DNA of 64,000 nt, from contig CAYONC010000001.1 in assembly GCA_964405265.1 (NCBI GenBank), positions 62,001 to 126,000 of the forward strand, read 5' to 3'. Under the pieces are notes generated by a model. It saw only the letters and a list, made by a program, of their open reading frames with translations. It ran no database searches and had not been told where the DNA came from. Each line of letters starts with the position of its first letter. Within the stretch, counting starts at the first letter, position 1. A program made the translations under genes and the position numbers. Source of the stretch: Eshraghiella sp964405265. GTDB taxonomy: Bacteria > Bacillota > Clostridia > Lachnospirales > Lachnospiraceae. Positions 7,294-16,182 of the stretch are shown piece by piece.

Positions 7294-8562
7294 CTATTTT
7301 TTAGTAAAATCATATTCAACATCATCTCCGCCCTCTGCCAGCACAACGGTATAACTGTTAATTTCGGTACCGTACAGTATTGATATAACATGAGTTCCCG
7401 TTATCATGTCAAAAGTTATCGGTGCAACACCCTTATATGTTCCGTCAAAATACACAAGTCCGCCTTCGGGACCTTTTACCGTTACGTCATTTTCAGAGCT
7501 TACATATGTCTCTCCTTCCACTGCCGTTGTCGTGCTCTCCGACGGTACGGTGCTTTCTTCTCCGGAGCCTTCTTTCATTGATATGTCAAGTGTCTGGTAT
7601 CCTGTTTTTATCTCTATGGTTTTGACATAATCCTCATATCCTTCGGCACTCACCCTGATGCTGTGGCTTCCCGTTTTCAGCGTAAGTACGGATGAATAAT
7701 TATAGGCGCTTCCGTCTATGTACAGCCTTGCATCCTTGACGTCAACGGATATTTTAATGTTACCCGTTTCCGTTACGTTGGCGGGCACATCAGAAAAGTC
7801 AAGCACATACTCTTTTCCTCTCTCTATCGTGACGTATTTTTCAGACCTGTATTCCCCGTTTACAACTTCGACCCTGTAAGTACCTTCCGTTACGGTAAGC
7901 AGCATCCCCGGTTCTATTTTCCTTGCAAGGATACTGCCGACATTTATCAGGCCTCCGACAAACAGTCCGTCTCCCGTAAGAGTTAAATATCCGTGTCCCT
8001 TGTCTACAACTATTGACACTATCGTATCATCATATCCCCTCACTATAAGACGATCCATACTGTTATTAAGCTCTCTTATGTCTATCTGTTCTCCGTCTGA
8101 CAATATCAGTGTTCCCGATGTGTAATGATACAGTGTTCTTCCAATCTTAACCGACATGTTTTCTTCATCCACGGAAAAGGACGTCACTCTGGTATTCTCC
8201 CATACCCGGTCATTTTCGGATACACGGACCTTTTTAATTATTGAGGTATCATCCATGTAATATATGTCTGTCACGTCACCGGCATGAATCTGTTCTGCAG
8301 TAAGTGCCACACCCGATTTGCTGAAAAATTCCGTTCCGTTGTTGTATGCGTATATCTCCTGCGTACCTTTTTCGGCATCAATGAATATTATGTTCCCTTT
8401 TTCACTGTCTATTGTTTTTATTACACCGACTCTTTTTACGGACTTTCCTGATGCCGTGGTGGTATTCTCATGTGTCCTGCGCGGTTTATCCTGTACGGAT
8501 GAACATCCCGTTACGGACAGTACCATTATCAGTAGTGTAATTATCACCGTGATTTTTTTCAT
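7294..8562 (-). CDS. Lipoprotein with two PEGA domains
   Basis: 422 residues. Lipobox SVTGC (Cys 20) marks a surface lipoprotein. The first half is beta-rich and not recognised. Two PEGA modules follow: about residues 265-330 (ARLYIDGSAYNYSSVLTLKT, HSIRVSAEGYEDY) and about 365-415 (GLVYFDGTYKGVAPITFDMI), separated by a Ser/Thr/Glu-rich linker. PEGA modules are common in surface proteins of Firmicutes and probably mediate protein or wall contacts. It has its own promoter at 8597-8625. The binding site before the ATG is weak. No enzymatic motif seen. Confidence 0.8.
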   Translation of the reverse strand: MKKITVIITLLIMVLSVTGCSSVQDKPRRTHENTTTASGKSVKRVGVIKTIDSEKGNIIFIDAEKGTQEIYAYNNGTEFFSKSGVALTAEQIHAGDVTDIYYMDDTSIIKKVRVSENDRVWENTRVTSFSVDEENMSVKIGRTLYHYTSGTLILSDGEQIDIRELNNSMDRLIVRGYDDTIVSIVVDKGHGYLTLTGDGLFVGGLINVGSILARKIEPGMLLTVTEGTYRVEVVNGEYRSEKYVTIERGKEYVLDFSDVPANVTETGNIKISVDVKDARLYIDGSAYNYSSVLTLKTGSHSIRVSAEGYEDYVKTIEIKTGYQTLDISMKEGSGEESTVPSESTTTAVEGETYVSSENDVTVKGPEGGLVYFDGTYKGVAPITFDMITGTHVISILYGTEINSYTVVLAEGGDDVEYDFTKK

Positions 8563-8596
8563 CTGTTCTGATTTACTCCATTATTTTAATAAAACC

Positions 8597-8625
8597 AGTA
8601 TACCATTTTCAACCGAGAGTATCAA
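8597..8625 (-). promoter_or_regulatory. Sigma-A promoter for the PEGA lipoprotein
   Basis: Minus strand TTGATA and TATACT with a 17-base spacer, partly inside the 3' end of the CotS-like gene. Confidence 0.6.
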
Positions 8626-9568
8626 TAAAAGTTCTTCTGTCCGTATTCTGTTTTATCACGTTTTTCAATTTTTCAATATTTTTTGCCGGCATCCACGCCT
8701 TGTTTGAATTATAATATCCGTTCATTATTTTCCAGAATTTTTCCGGGAATGAAAAAAGTGCGTGCAGAAAATTTAAATCCTTTTCCGTAACGGTTTTAAC
8801 CCTGTCGTATTCCGTAATCATTCCGTATCCGGTTCTTAAATCCCAGCCGTACTTTTCCATTATTTTTCTCATAAAGCAGTATAAGTCCAAAATCTGGTTA
8901 CCATAGGACATTTTTTCAAAATTGCATATCAGCGGGGTCTCCTGTACAAAGCATATATTGTGATGATTATAGCTTCCGTGACAAAGACGGCGTTCCTCAT
9001 TATCTCCATACCCGTATTTTTTCATTATCTCCCACGCTTTACAGGCTTCATCAATGAAGCTGTCACAGGCTGCTGCCGCAATTCCTTCAAAGTCATTTTT
9101 CTGATGTCTTGTGCCAAGATATTTTTTTATACGCATAAGCTCCTTATACTTACGCTCGTACTCCCTTTCCGGAGGCTTTCCGGAATATTCATCCGGTAAA
9201 TCCGTTAATGAAAGCTCCCTGTGCAGAAAAGCAAGGCTTCTTACGGCTGCCAGTATGTCTCCCGCAAGTCTGATGTCACAATTACGGCAAGCATACCATT
9301 TTTTTACTACATAACAGCCTCCGGTATCACTTTCCGTAATATATCCGCCTTCTTTATTCTTTACATATGCATCCGTGAGGATAATTCCCCCTTCGTCAAT
9401 CTTATCCGGAACCTCTGCACACCACATAAGATGTTTTCCGCTCCCGATATAATTTTTTAATATTCTGAAGCCTTTGTCAGTCTCAGCTATTATAACTCCT
9501 CTGCCCTTTGATATATTTATTACATCAAGGTCATATTTTTCAAAAACATCAAGTCCTCTTTCAGCCAT
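8609..9568 (-). CDS. CotS-family spore coat protein, kinase-like fold
   Basis: 319 residues from ATG 9568; an in-frame TTG at 9583 is an alternative and neither has a strong binding site. The fold is the aminoglycoside-phosphotransferase/protein-kinase type used by the CotS/YutH/YsxE family: LCHGSYNHHNICF corresponds to the catalytic HGDxxxxN loop with Ser in place of Asp, and ICNFEKMSYGNQILDLY corresponds to the DFG-like region with NFE. Both substitutions suggest weak or no kinase activity, as in many coat homologues. Fits the sporulation genes nearby. Confidence 0.82.
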   Translation of the reverse strand: MAERGLDVFEKYDLDVINISKGRGVIIAETDKGFRILKNYIGSGKHLMWCAEVPDKIDEGGIILTDAYVKNKEGGYITESDTGGCYVVKKWYACRNCDIRLAGDILAAVRSLAFLHRELSLTDLPDEYSGKPPEREYERKYKELMRIKKYLGTRHQKNDFEGIAAAACDSFIDEACKAWEIMKKYGYGDNEERRLCHGSYNHHNICFVQETPLICNFEKMSYGNQILDLYCFMRKIMEKYGWDLRTGYGMITEYDRVKTVTEKDLNFLHALFSFPEKFWKIMNGYYNSNKAWMPAKNIEKLKNVIKQNTDRRTFIDTLG

Positions 9569-9619
9569 AAAAAAACCACCCAATTATTTGTAGCTTTCTA
9601 ATCTTATGATTAAATTGCC

Positions 9620-10834
9620 TTAAATATGTAAGTGGTTTTCAAAAAGATATTTTTTGCTGTTATGTCCGGGATTTTCCAGAACGTCCGTCAGCATTGCATT
9701 AAGTACCGTTCCCATTTCCTTACCGGGTTCCATCCCTGCTTCAATCAGATCACTGCCCGTTACGGCAAGCTCTCTCACGGTAAGAGGATCTCCTGCTTCC
9801 AGTATTCTCTCATACAGCTTAATCATATTATCTGTCATGCGTTCCTGTTCCGCTGCTCCCCTATTCCTGTAATAATATTTTTCAAATACAAGTGTTCTGC
9901 CGTACAACTCCCTTCCTGACGCAGATGCCTGCTTTCTTATCTGTCCTTCATTCTCCGTCAGTTCCATTCCGTGCAGTGCCACAATACCCGACGCCGTATC
10001 CGTCGTATTGTTATCAAGCTTCAGTTCCCTGAGCATTTTTTTTGTTATCCCGGCACCTGCCTGATACAGCAATCCGGCATATCTCATCGGAACATCCGGC
10101 GGAAGCAGTTTAACAAGGCTCAAGGCCTCTGCCATATCACTTACACATTCCTGCAGCTTAAATACATCTGACAGAATTCCCAGTCGGACAGCCTTTCCTA
10201 CATAATCCGGATTATCCGTTTCAAGAATTTTTCCCAGCTCCATGTGGATACGTTCCCTGCTTACCCTGGCCATTGTTCCGGCAAACTTCCTTATTGCATC
10301 TTCGGTCGCTTTATCTATCTCATACTCCAGACGTGCCGAAAATCTTACGGCTCTCAGCATTCTCAATGCATCCTCTGAAAACCGTTCCATCGGATTTCCC
10401 ACACAGCGTATAATTTTTCTCTCTATATCCCCCATGCCGTCATACATATCCACCAGTCCGGCTTCATCATTGTATGCCATTGCATTTATGGTAAAATCAC
10501 GGCGTTTCAAATCCTCGGCAAGAGTTCTTGTAAATTCTACGCTTTTCGGATGCCTGCCATCCCTGTATTCCCCGTCTATACGGTAAGTAGTCACCTCATA
10601 TCCTTCCCTGTCAAGCATGACTGTCACGGTTCCGTGTTCTATTCCGGTATCTATGGTTCTCTTAAAGAGTGACTTAACCTCATCAGGCAGTGCCGACGTG
10701 GTTATATCCCAGTCTCCCGGCATACGTCCTATAATACTGTCCCTGACGCAGCCGCCCACCGCATATGCCTCATAACCGTTTTCATTCAGTATTCGGATAA
10801 TTTTTCTGACATTATCGGGTAATTGAATTTTCAT
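9620..10834 (-). CDS. cca: CCA tRNA nucleotidyltransferase
   Basis: 404 residues from ATG 10834 (AGGAG nine bases upstream); a longer open frame overlaps proS and is rejected. Adds or repairs the 3' CCA of tRNAs with CTP and ATP. The class II polymerase-beta signature GGCVRDSIIGRMPGDWDITT carries the two catalytic aspartates (DWD), followed by RRDFTINAMAYN and the RMLRAVRFSARL helix. The C-terminal part is the usual tRNA-body domain. It follows proS by 13 bases. The tRNA-Gln in this window lacks a genome-encoded CCA, so Cca would be needed for it. Confidence 0.92.
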   Translation of the reverse strand: MKIQLPDNVRKIIRILNENGYEAYAVGGCVRDSIIGRMPGDWDITTSALPDEVKSLFKRTIDTGIEHGTVTVMLDREGYEVTTYRIDGEYRDGRHPKSVEFTRTLAEDLKRRDFTINAMAYNDEAGLVDMYDGMGDIERKIIRCVGNPMERFSEDALRMLRAVRFSARLEYEIDKATEDAIRKFAGTMARVSRERIHMELGKILETDNPDYVGKAVRLGILSDVFKLQECVSDMAEALSLVKLLPPDVPMRYAGLLYQAGAGITKKMLRELKLDNNTTDTASGIVALHGMELTENEGQIRKQASASGRELYGRTLVFEKYYYRNRGAAEQERMTDNMIKLYERILEAGDPLTVRELAVTGSDLIEAGMEPGKEMGTVLNAMLTDVLENPGHNSKKYLFENHLHI

Positions 10835-10847
10835 ATTCAATATTCTC

Positions 10848-12287
10848 CTAATATGCTTTACCCCAGTATACCATCTTAACAGCTTTCTCACCGCAGCATA
10901 CACATCTGTCGCTTATGTTCTCCTGTTCAAAAGGCATACACCGGCTTGTTGCCGTCGTGTCTTCCTTAATACGGTCTTCACATTCCTGCCTTCCGCACCA
11001 CATTGCCTTCACAAAGCCCGGTCTGGTTGCAACCGTTTCCTTAAATTCGTCGTATGTCTGTACCGTATATGTATGTGCATCCCTGTGCACCCTTGCCCTT
11101 TCAAGCATTTCCGTCTGCATGTTATCAAACATTTCCCTGATTACAGGTACAAGGCCTTCAATCGGAGCAGTTACCTTGGCACCGGTATCACGGCGTACAA
11201 GCACTGCCTGTCCGGCTTCAATATCTCTCGGTCCCATTTCAACCCTTACAGGAATACCTCTCATTTCCTGTTCGGCAAACTTCCAGCCCGGATTTTTGTC
11301 ACTGTCATCAATTTTTACCCTTATGCCTGCCTTTGCAAGCTCTCCCTTTATCTCGTATGCTTTTTCAAGCACGCCTTCCTTCTTCTGCATTACAGGGACA
11401 ACCATTACCTGTACCGGTGCAGCCTTAGGCGGAATTACAAGTCCGGAATCATCTCCGTGAACCATAATCATTGCACCTATGAGTCTTGTTGTCATTCCCC
11501 ATGAAGTCTGATGAACATATTTCAGTTTATTATCCCTGTCGGTATACTGTATGCCGAATGCTTTCGCAAAACCGTCTCCGAAGTTATGGCTTGTTCCCGA
11601 CTGGAGCGCCTTGCCGTCGTGCATCAGTGCTTCTATCGTATATGTTGCCTCTGCACCCGCAAACTTTTCCTTGTCGGTCTTGCGTCCGCGTATAACCGGT
11701 ATCGCAAGAAATTCCTCGCAGAAATCCGCGTAAAGATTAAGCATCTGAAGGGTTCTTTCCTCTGCTTCCTCTGCCGTTGCATGTGCGGTATGGCCTTCCT
11801 GCCACAAAAACTCCCTTGAACGTAGAAAAGGTCTTGTCTCCTTCTCCCAGCGCACTACCGAACACCACTGGTTATATACCTTCGGCAAATCCCTGTATGA
11901 CTGTATTTCATCCTTGTAAAAATCACAGAAGAGAGTCTCTGAGGTAGGTCTTACGCACATTCTTTCCTGAAGCGGATTCAGTCCTCCCTGTGTAACCCAT
12001 GCAACCTCAGGTGCAAAGCCCTCAACGTGATCCTTCTCTCTCTGTAAGAGACTCTCAGGAATGAACATAGGCATATATACATTTTCTACACCTGTTTCTT
12101 TAAACCTTCTGTCAAGCTCTGCCTGAATGTTTTCCCATAAGGCATATCCCGCCGGCTTGAATATCATGCAACCTTTTACGCTTGAATATCCCATCAGCTC
12201 AGCCTTCTTAACAACGTCCGTATACCACTGTGCAAAATCCTCACTCATGGATGTAATTGCTTCAACTAATTTTTTTTCTTCAGCCAT
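10848..12287 (-). CDS. proS: Prolyl-tRNA synthetase, archaeal/eukaryotic type
   Basis: 479 residues from ATG 12287 with AAGGA eight bases upstream; an in-frame GTG six codons earlier is less likely. Class II synthetase: motif 2 region WEKETRPFLRSREFLWQEGH and motif 3 GLVIPPKAAPVQVMVV are present. The length and the C-terminal end YWGKAY, with a cysteine-rich CVCCG zinc-like element before it, indicate the type 3 (eukaryote-like) form, which lacks the inserted editing domain of the common bacterial enzyme. Mis-charged Ala-tRNA-Pro would then need a free-standing editor, not seen in this window. Confidence 0.92.
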   Translation of the reverse strand: MAEEKKLVEAITSMSEDFAQWYTDVVKKAELMGYSSVKGCMIFKPAGYALWENIQAELDRRFKETGVENVYMPMFIPESLLQREKDHVEGFAPEVAWVTQGGLNPLQERMCVRPTSETLFCDFYKDEIQSYRDLPKVYNQWCSVVRWEKETRPFLRSREFLWQEGHTAHATAEEAEERTLQMLNLYADFCEEFLAIPVIRGRKTDKEKFAGAEATYTIEALMHDGKALQSGTSHNFGDGFAKAFGIQYTDRDNKLKYVHQTSWGMTTRLIGAMIMVHGDDSGLVIPPKAAPVQVMVVPVMQKKEGVLEKAYEIKGELAKAGIRVKIDDSDKNPGWKFAEQEMRGIPVRVEMGPRDIEAGQAVLVRRDTGAKVTAPIEGLVPVIREMFDNMQTEMLERARVHRDAHTYTVQTYDEFKETVATRPGFVKAMWCGRQECEDRIKEDTTATSRCMPFEQENISDRCVCCGEKAVKMVYWGKAY

Positions 12288-12316
12288 TTTATGTATTCCT
12301 TTCACAATATGCCATG

Positions 12317-13102
12317 CTATATTTCATGATATGTCACGGCCTGATAAAAATATTTTACTTCTTCGTACTTTCTTCCGAACCAGACATCCTTGGTTTCACT
12401 GTCACCCCTTGTATAAAAATTCATGTCAAGATCCGGGTCAAATGTATACTGATCTCCGGCAAGATTAACAACAACCCAGCAGTGAGGAGTTACACCGCCT
12501 GCATAAGCCGGAACATTTCCCGATACTATCGTTGCATCATAGCCTATCGCACGCATTATGAATGCAAATGCCGCAGAATAATTATAACAGCAGCCCTGGC
12601 CGGAATTAAGCAGATCCGACGCCCACAGAATTTCCCTCGGCGTAACCGCCGGATCCGATTGGGAATAAGCTCCGGTATTTGCATCCATCCCCCTGCTGTA
12701 TGTTATATTGTCAACAAGATATTCATAGCTTGCCCATACCTTCTTATAATTACTCATATCATCCGTAATTATGGTTGCAAAAAGTTCTTCTATAAGTCCG
12801 TCAAGCTCAGTATATCCTGTTTTTGACGGATGGAGTTCCTCTCCCTGAAGCAGTGAAAACGTACTGACATACGGCTCCGTGGGTTCTTCCGTCGTAGGTT
12901 CCTCCGTCGTAGGTTCCTCCGTCGTGGGTTCCTCCGTTGTCGGGGCTTCCGTCACGGGTTCTTCCGTAGTATGCTGCTCCGTTGCAGGCGTAGCATTTAC
13001 TGATGAATCATCCGTGCACTCTATTCTTCCATTACAGCCGGAAAACAGCATTGCGGTACACAAAATAACCGCAAACAGCATTCCTCTCAGTTTCATACTC
13101 AT
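12317..13102 (-). CDS. Transglutaminase-like lipoprotein
   Basis: 261 residues. Lipobox LFSGC anchors it outside the membrane, followed by a Thr/Glu/Pro spacer of TTEEP repeats (about residues 42-75) that probably spans the wall. The C-terminal domain has the transglutaminase-fold pattern: GQGCCYNYSAAFAFIMRAIG for the catalytic cysteine region, TPHCWVVV for histidine, and DPDLDM for aspartate. Members act as proteases, transferases or binding domains; the substrate is unknown. The gene follows a small lipoprotein gene and precedes proS on the same strand. Confidence 0.8.
   Translation of the reverse strand: MSMKLRGMLFAVILCTAMLFSGCNGRIECTDDSSVNATPATEQHTTEEPVTEAPTTEEPTTEEPTTEEPTTEEPTEPYVSTFSLLQGEELHPSKTGYTELDGLIEELFATIITDDMSNYKKVWASYEYLVDNITYSRGMDANTGAYSQSDPAVTPREILWASDLLNSGQGCCYNYSAAFAFIMRAIGYDATIVSGNVPAYAGGVTPHCWVVVNLAGDQYTFDPDLDMNFYTRGDSETKDVWFGRKYEEVKYFYQAVTYHEI
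12882..12971. repeat. 15-bp tandem repeat coding for TTEEP units
   Basis: About six degenerate copies of a 15-base unit inside the lipoprotein gene; the central copies are nearly identical at DNA level, which makes copy-number change by slippage likely. The repeat sets the length of the extracellular spacer. Confidence 0.75.
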
Positions 13103-13122
13103 AATAAGCCGTTCCCTTTCTT

Positions 13123-13614
13123 TTAATTCTGTATGTCAGCTGCGTATCCGAAATATTTAACAACATCATTCATTATAAAAAAATAACAGTACATATCATC
13201 ATCCGAATAATATCTGTACATCTTGCCGTTAAGCTTATAATCCTCTCCGTATGCCTTAAGCACATCCTGTACGGATGAACCTACCGTTATCCCCCTGTCG
13301 GTTGCATAACCGTCTGATGATATGCATAAATCCTGCACATAATCACCACCCGTTCCCGGATATGTCCTCACTTCAAAACCGTCATAGGTATACACCTTAT
13401 CCATTCCGTCAAAATAACAGCTTGCCCCTTCCGTATATTTTACGGGTTCTCCAAGCCTGGCATATGCTTCCGAAAAATTACTGCCGGGAATAATAAGTGC
13501 CCCGTTAATCTCATATGCCACTTCCATATTCTCCGGTTCATTACTTTCATTCTGTTTTCCGCAGCCTGACACAAATACCGCTACAAGCATTAATATGCAT
13601 AAAAACCTTCTCAA
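13123..13614 (-). CDS. Small lipoprotein of unknown function
   Basis: 163 residues from TTG 13614, which has AGGAG eight bases upstream and gives a clean signal peptide MRRFLCILMLVAVFVSGC. The mature part has IIPGSNFSEAYARLGEP and DRGITVGSSVQDVLKAYGED, a two-fold pattern seen in small SmpA/OmlA/BLIP-like surface domains; this similarity is only by pattern. It lies 20 bases upstream of the transglutaminase-like lipoprotein gene on the same strand and is probably cotranscribed. Confidence 0.72.
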   Translation of the reverse strand: MRRFLCILMLVAVFVSGCGKQNESNEPENMEVAYEINGALIIPGSNFSEAYARLGEPVKYTEGASCYFDGMDKVYTYDGFEVRTYPGTGGDYVQDLCISSDGYATDRGITVGSSVQDVLKAYGEDYKLNGKMYRYYSDDDMYCYFFIMNDVVKYFGYAADIQN

Positions 13615-13663
13615 ATTACATTCTCCTTGCACAAATATTCAATATCTTGATTATACACAAATG

Positions 13664-14719
13664 TTATTTTTTTTCAAGAGTGAGCAGTTTCGGGATATTC
13701 CTTTCCACAATTTCCACTACAACCAGATCCGCACCCTCCGTATCTGAAACATCATAAGGAAATGATCTTGTAATATATGCTTCTTTAAAATCCTCCGCAA
13801 AGAATGAATACCATGCCTTACCGAAGGAATCCCTGAACAGCATTACCTTACCGCTTCCATTCTCATTCTCTGTTGTAATTAACAGATCCATCTCATTCCT
13901 GAAGTTAGATGTGTATATAAAACCTTCTTCCTGCACAAATTCATAATGTATGTCATTTCCGCCGCCTGCCGGATAATACATTTCATACAAATCGCCGCTG
14001 AAATTACCGTCAGTCATAAGAGCAAGCTTAGTATAATCCGTATATTCCAGACCTGCTTTTTCCATAACTGCCCTGTATGCCACAAAAGCTCCCGGTCTGT
14101 TCCAGTGCGAATCCGTCTTATAATACAGGCACATATCCCCGAAGGTATCATCCTCTGAAAGAAGCTTCTTCATGTCCACGCACTTTACATTTCTGCGTTC
14201 AAGCTCTTTCATGAGCTTTTCATAGTTACCGTCCCCCTCACACTCACGTATGAAATACGGAACATTTTCCCCATATACTTCCATTTTGTTGGGAGCCACC
14301 GTAAAAATAAAATCTCCTCCCTGTGCCTTTACCTCTTCCGACATCTGCTCAAGCACATCCGCTATATAGCTTATCTGCTCATCAGACATTCTGTTTTCCC
14401 CGTTATAATCGTATATATCATCATAATAAAACATCCAGCCGTCCGTGCCGGTAATTACATTACGCTCAGACGTATATTTCAAAATTCGCTGTTTTAAAAA
14501 TCCGTCTGCCTGTATAAGCTCCTGTCTGTATGCAAAATTCAACGAAAAATAATCATCAAATTCCCTGCTCCATGTGCTGTACCCCGTATATTCCGGCTTT
14601 TCGCTCATCTCTCTGTCAGCCGCACGACCTTTCCCGAGAAATGATGCAACACCCATGAATACAAGAAAACCAAAAAAAATGCATATATATGAAATTTTCA
14701 GTATTTTCTTCATTTTCAT
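13664..14719 (-). CDS. DHHW/AlgJ-like protein, partner of the MBOAT acyltransferase
   Basis: 351 residues from ATG 14719 (AGGAG eight bases upstream). One N-terminal membrane segment (about residues 9-30) leads to an extracellular SGNH-like domain. YKTDSHWNRPGAFVAYRAVM corresponds to the DxHW catalytic region, and VMLFRDSFGKAW holds the GDS-like serine (DSF). FTVAPNKMEVYGE is also typical of AlgJ/AlgX. It follows the MBOAT gene by 11 bases. Together the two probably O-acetylate a surface polysaccharide or wall polymer. Confidence 0.82.
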   Translation of the reverse strand: MKMKKILKISYICIFFGFLVFMGVASFLGKGRAADREMSEKPEYTGYSTWSREFDDYFSLNFAYRQELIQADGFLKQRILKYTSERNVITGTDGWMFYYDDIYDYNGENRMSDEQISYIADVLEQMSEEVKAQGGDFIFTVAPNKMEVYGENVPYFIRECEGDGNYEKLMKELERRNVKCVDMKKLLSEDDTFGDMCLYYKTDSHWNRPGAFVAYRAVMEKAGLEYTDYTKLALMTDGNFSGDLYEMYYPAGGGNDIHYEFVQEEGFIYTSNFRNEMDLLITTENENGSGKVMLFRDSFGKAWYSFFAEDFKEAYITRSFPYDVSDTEGADLVVVEIVERNIPKLLTLEKK

Positions 14720-14730
14720 AAACATGTCTC

Positions 14731-16131
14731 CTAAAATCTGAAATAAATAAACGGATTATATGAATTTGATGCAAGGCTCATTATACATAATGCGAACATG
14801 ACCGTTACCGCTGCATACGTCATGTAATTCAATACCAGGTGTATTCTTCTGCCCTCCGTTCTTTCTGCCACATGGCGGCATACCGGTGTGCACGCAGCCA
14901 GTGCTGCCGCAAATACAATGACAAACCATGGTGTGAGGAAGGACAGCATAACCGTAACAGAGCTCCACTGCGTTGAAAAAGAAAACATTTTACCTATATA
15001 TGCCACGGCATATCTTATGCCGTCAGATCTGAATATGGCAAATCCTATAATTACAAAAAACATTGTGTAAAGCCACTTGAAAAAATTAAATTTTTCCGCC
15101 TTCTTATTACGGCAGATAACGGTTTCCGCCGACATCAGCAGCCCGTGCATGAGTCCCCATACAACGAACGTAAGGTCTGCCCCGTGCCATATTCCCGTGC
15201 AGAGAAATACGATCATACTGTTAAGTACCTGGCGCAGCCTGCCTTTCCGGTTGCCGCCAAGCGGTATATACAGATATTCCCTGAACCATGACGTTAACGA
15301 CATATGCCATCTCCGCCAGAACATTCTGATACCGGACGCGATATAAGGATGATCAAAATTCTCCGGGAAGGAAAAACCGAGCATGCTTCCGAGTCCGAGT
15401 GCCATATCCGAATAGCCTGAAAAATCAAAATATATCTGCAGTGTATAACATATCGCCCCAAACCAGGCAAGCGGCATGTCTATCTGTGCCGGTGCCATTC
15501 CGAACACCTTGTCCGCCGCATAGCCCATGGTATTGGATATGAGCATTTTCTTGGAAAGACCAGCTATAAAGAGCCTTATGCCGTGAAGAAGCCCGTCCGT
15601 CGTTACAACTCTTGACTTAATCTGACCTTTTATTGAATTGTATTTTACAATGGGACCTGCAATAAGCTGCGGAAATAATGAAATAAAAAGCAGAACATCA
15701 AAAAAATTCTGTTTCTCTGCTTTCTCCGAGCGGTATACGTCAACTATATAAGATATTGCCTGGAAAGTATAAAATGAAATACCTATCGGCATTGTGATTT
15801 CCGGGTCGGGTACCGCCGTACCGAATACGGTATTAAAACATTCAATGATAAAGCCCGTATATTTAAAAACAACAAGAATTGCAAGGTCAGCCGTTACCGC
15901 CAGTGCAAGAATAAATCTGTTCCTGTGAGCATTAAGTATTCTTCCGAACAGATAATTGACTGCCACGGACCCTATTAGCATAAGCACATATACCGGTTCT
16001 CCGTATGCATAAAAAACAAGGCTGGTCACAATAAGCAGACCATTCCTCATTTTTATATTATGTACTGCCGTATGAAGAAGAATCACCACCGGCAGAAATA
16101 TAAATAAAAATACAGCTGAACTGAATACCAT
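14731..16131 (-). CDS. MBOAT family O-acyltransferase (AlgI/DltB-like)
   Basis: 466 residues from ATG 16131 with GGAGG five bases upstream. About ten to twelve membrane segments. The MBOAT histidine is in GIWHGADLTFVVWGLMHG, and the fingerprint FWRRWHMSLTSWFREYLYIP is intact. These proteins move acetyl groups from inside the cell across the membrane for transfer by the DHHW/AlgJ partner, encoded directly downstream. The acceptor polymer cannot be deduced: no glycosyltransferase cluster is nearby. Confidence 0.88.
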   Translation of the reverse strand: MVFSSAVFLFIFLPVVILLHTAVHNIKMRNGLLIVTSLVFYAYGEPVYVLMLIGSVAVNYLFGRILNAHRNRFILALAVTADLAILVVFKYTGFIIECFNTVFGTAVPDPEITMPIGISFYTFQAISYIVDVYRSEKAEKQNFFDVLLFISLFPQLIAGPIVKYNSIKGQIKSRVVTTDGLLHGIRLFIAGLSKKMLISNTMGYAADKVFGMAPAQIDMPLAWFGAICYTLQIYFDFSGYSDMALGLGSMLGFSFPENFDHPYIASGIRMFWRRWHMSLTSWFREYLYIPLGGNRKGRLRQVLNSMIVFLCTGIWHGADLTFVVWGLMHGLLMSAETVICRNKKAEKFNFFKWLYTMFFVIIGFAIFRSDGIRYAVAYIGKMFSFSTQWSSVTVMLSFLTPWFVIVFAAALAACTPVCRHVAERTEGRRIHLVLNYMTYAAVTVMFALCIMSLASNSYNPFIYFRF

Positions 16132-16182
16132 AATTCCTCCTGTTGTACCGAACCATATCATTATATCCTTATTACGGAATTT

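Noticed and set aside
12882..12971. Tandem repeats as a CRISPR array
   Set aside because: The units are 15 bases, directly adjacent and in frame coding TTEEP; there are no spacers. The 36-bp units at 58243-58386 are likewise coding repeats without spacers.
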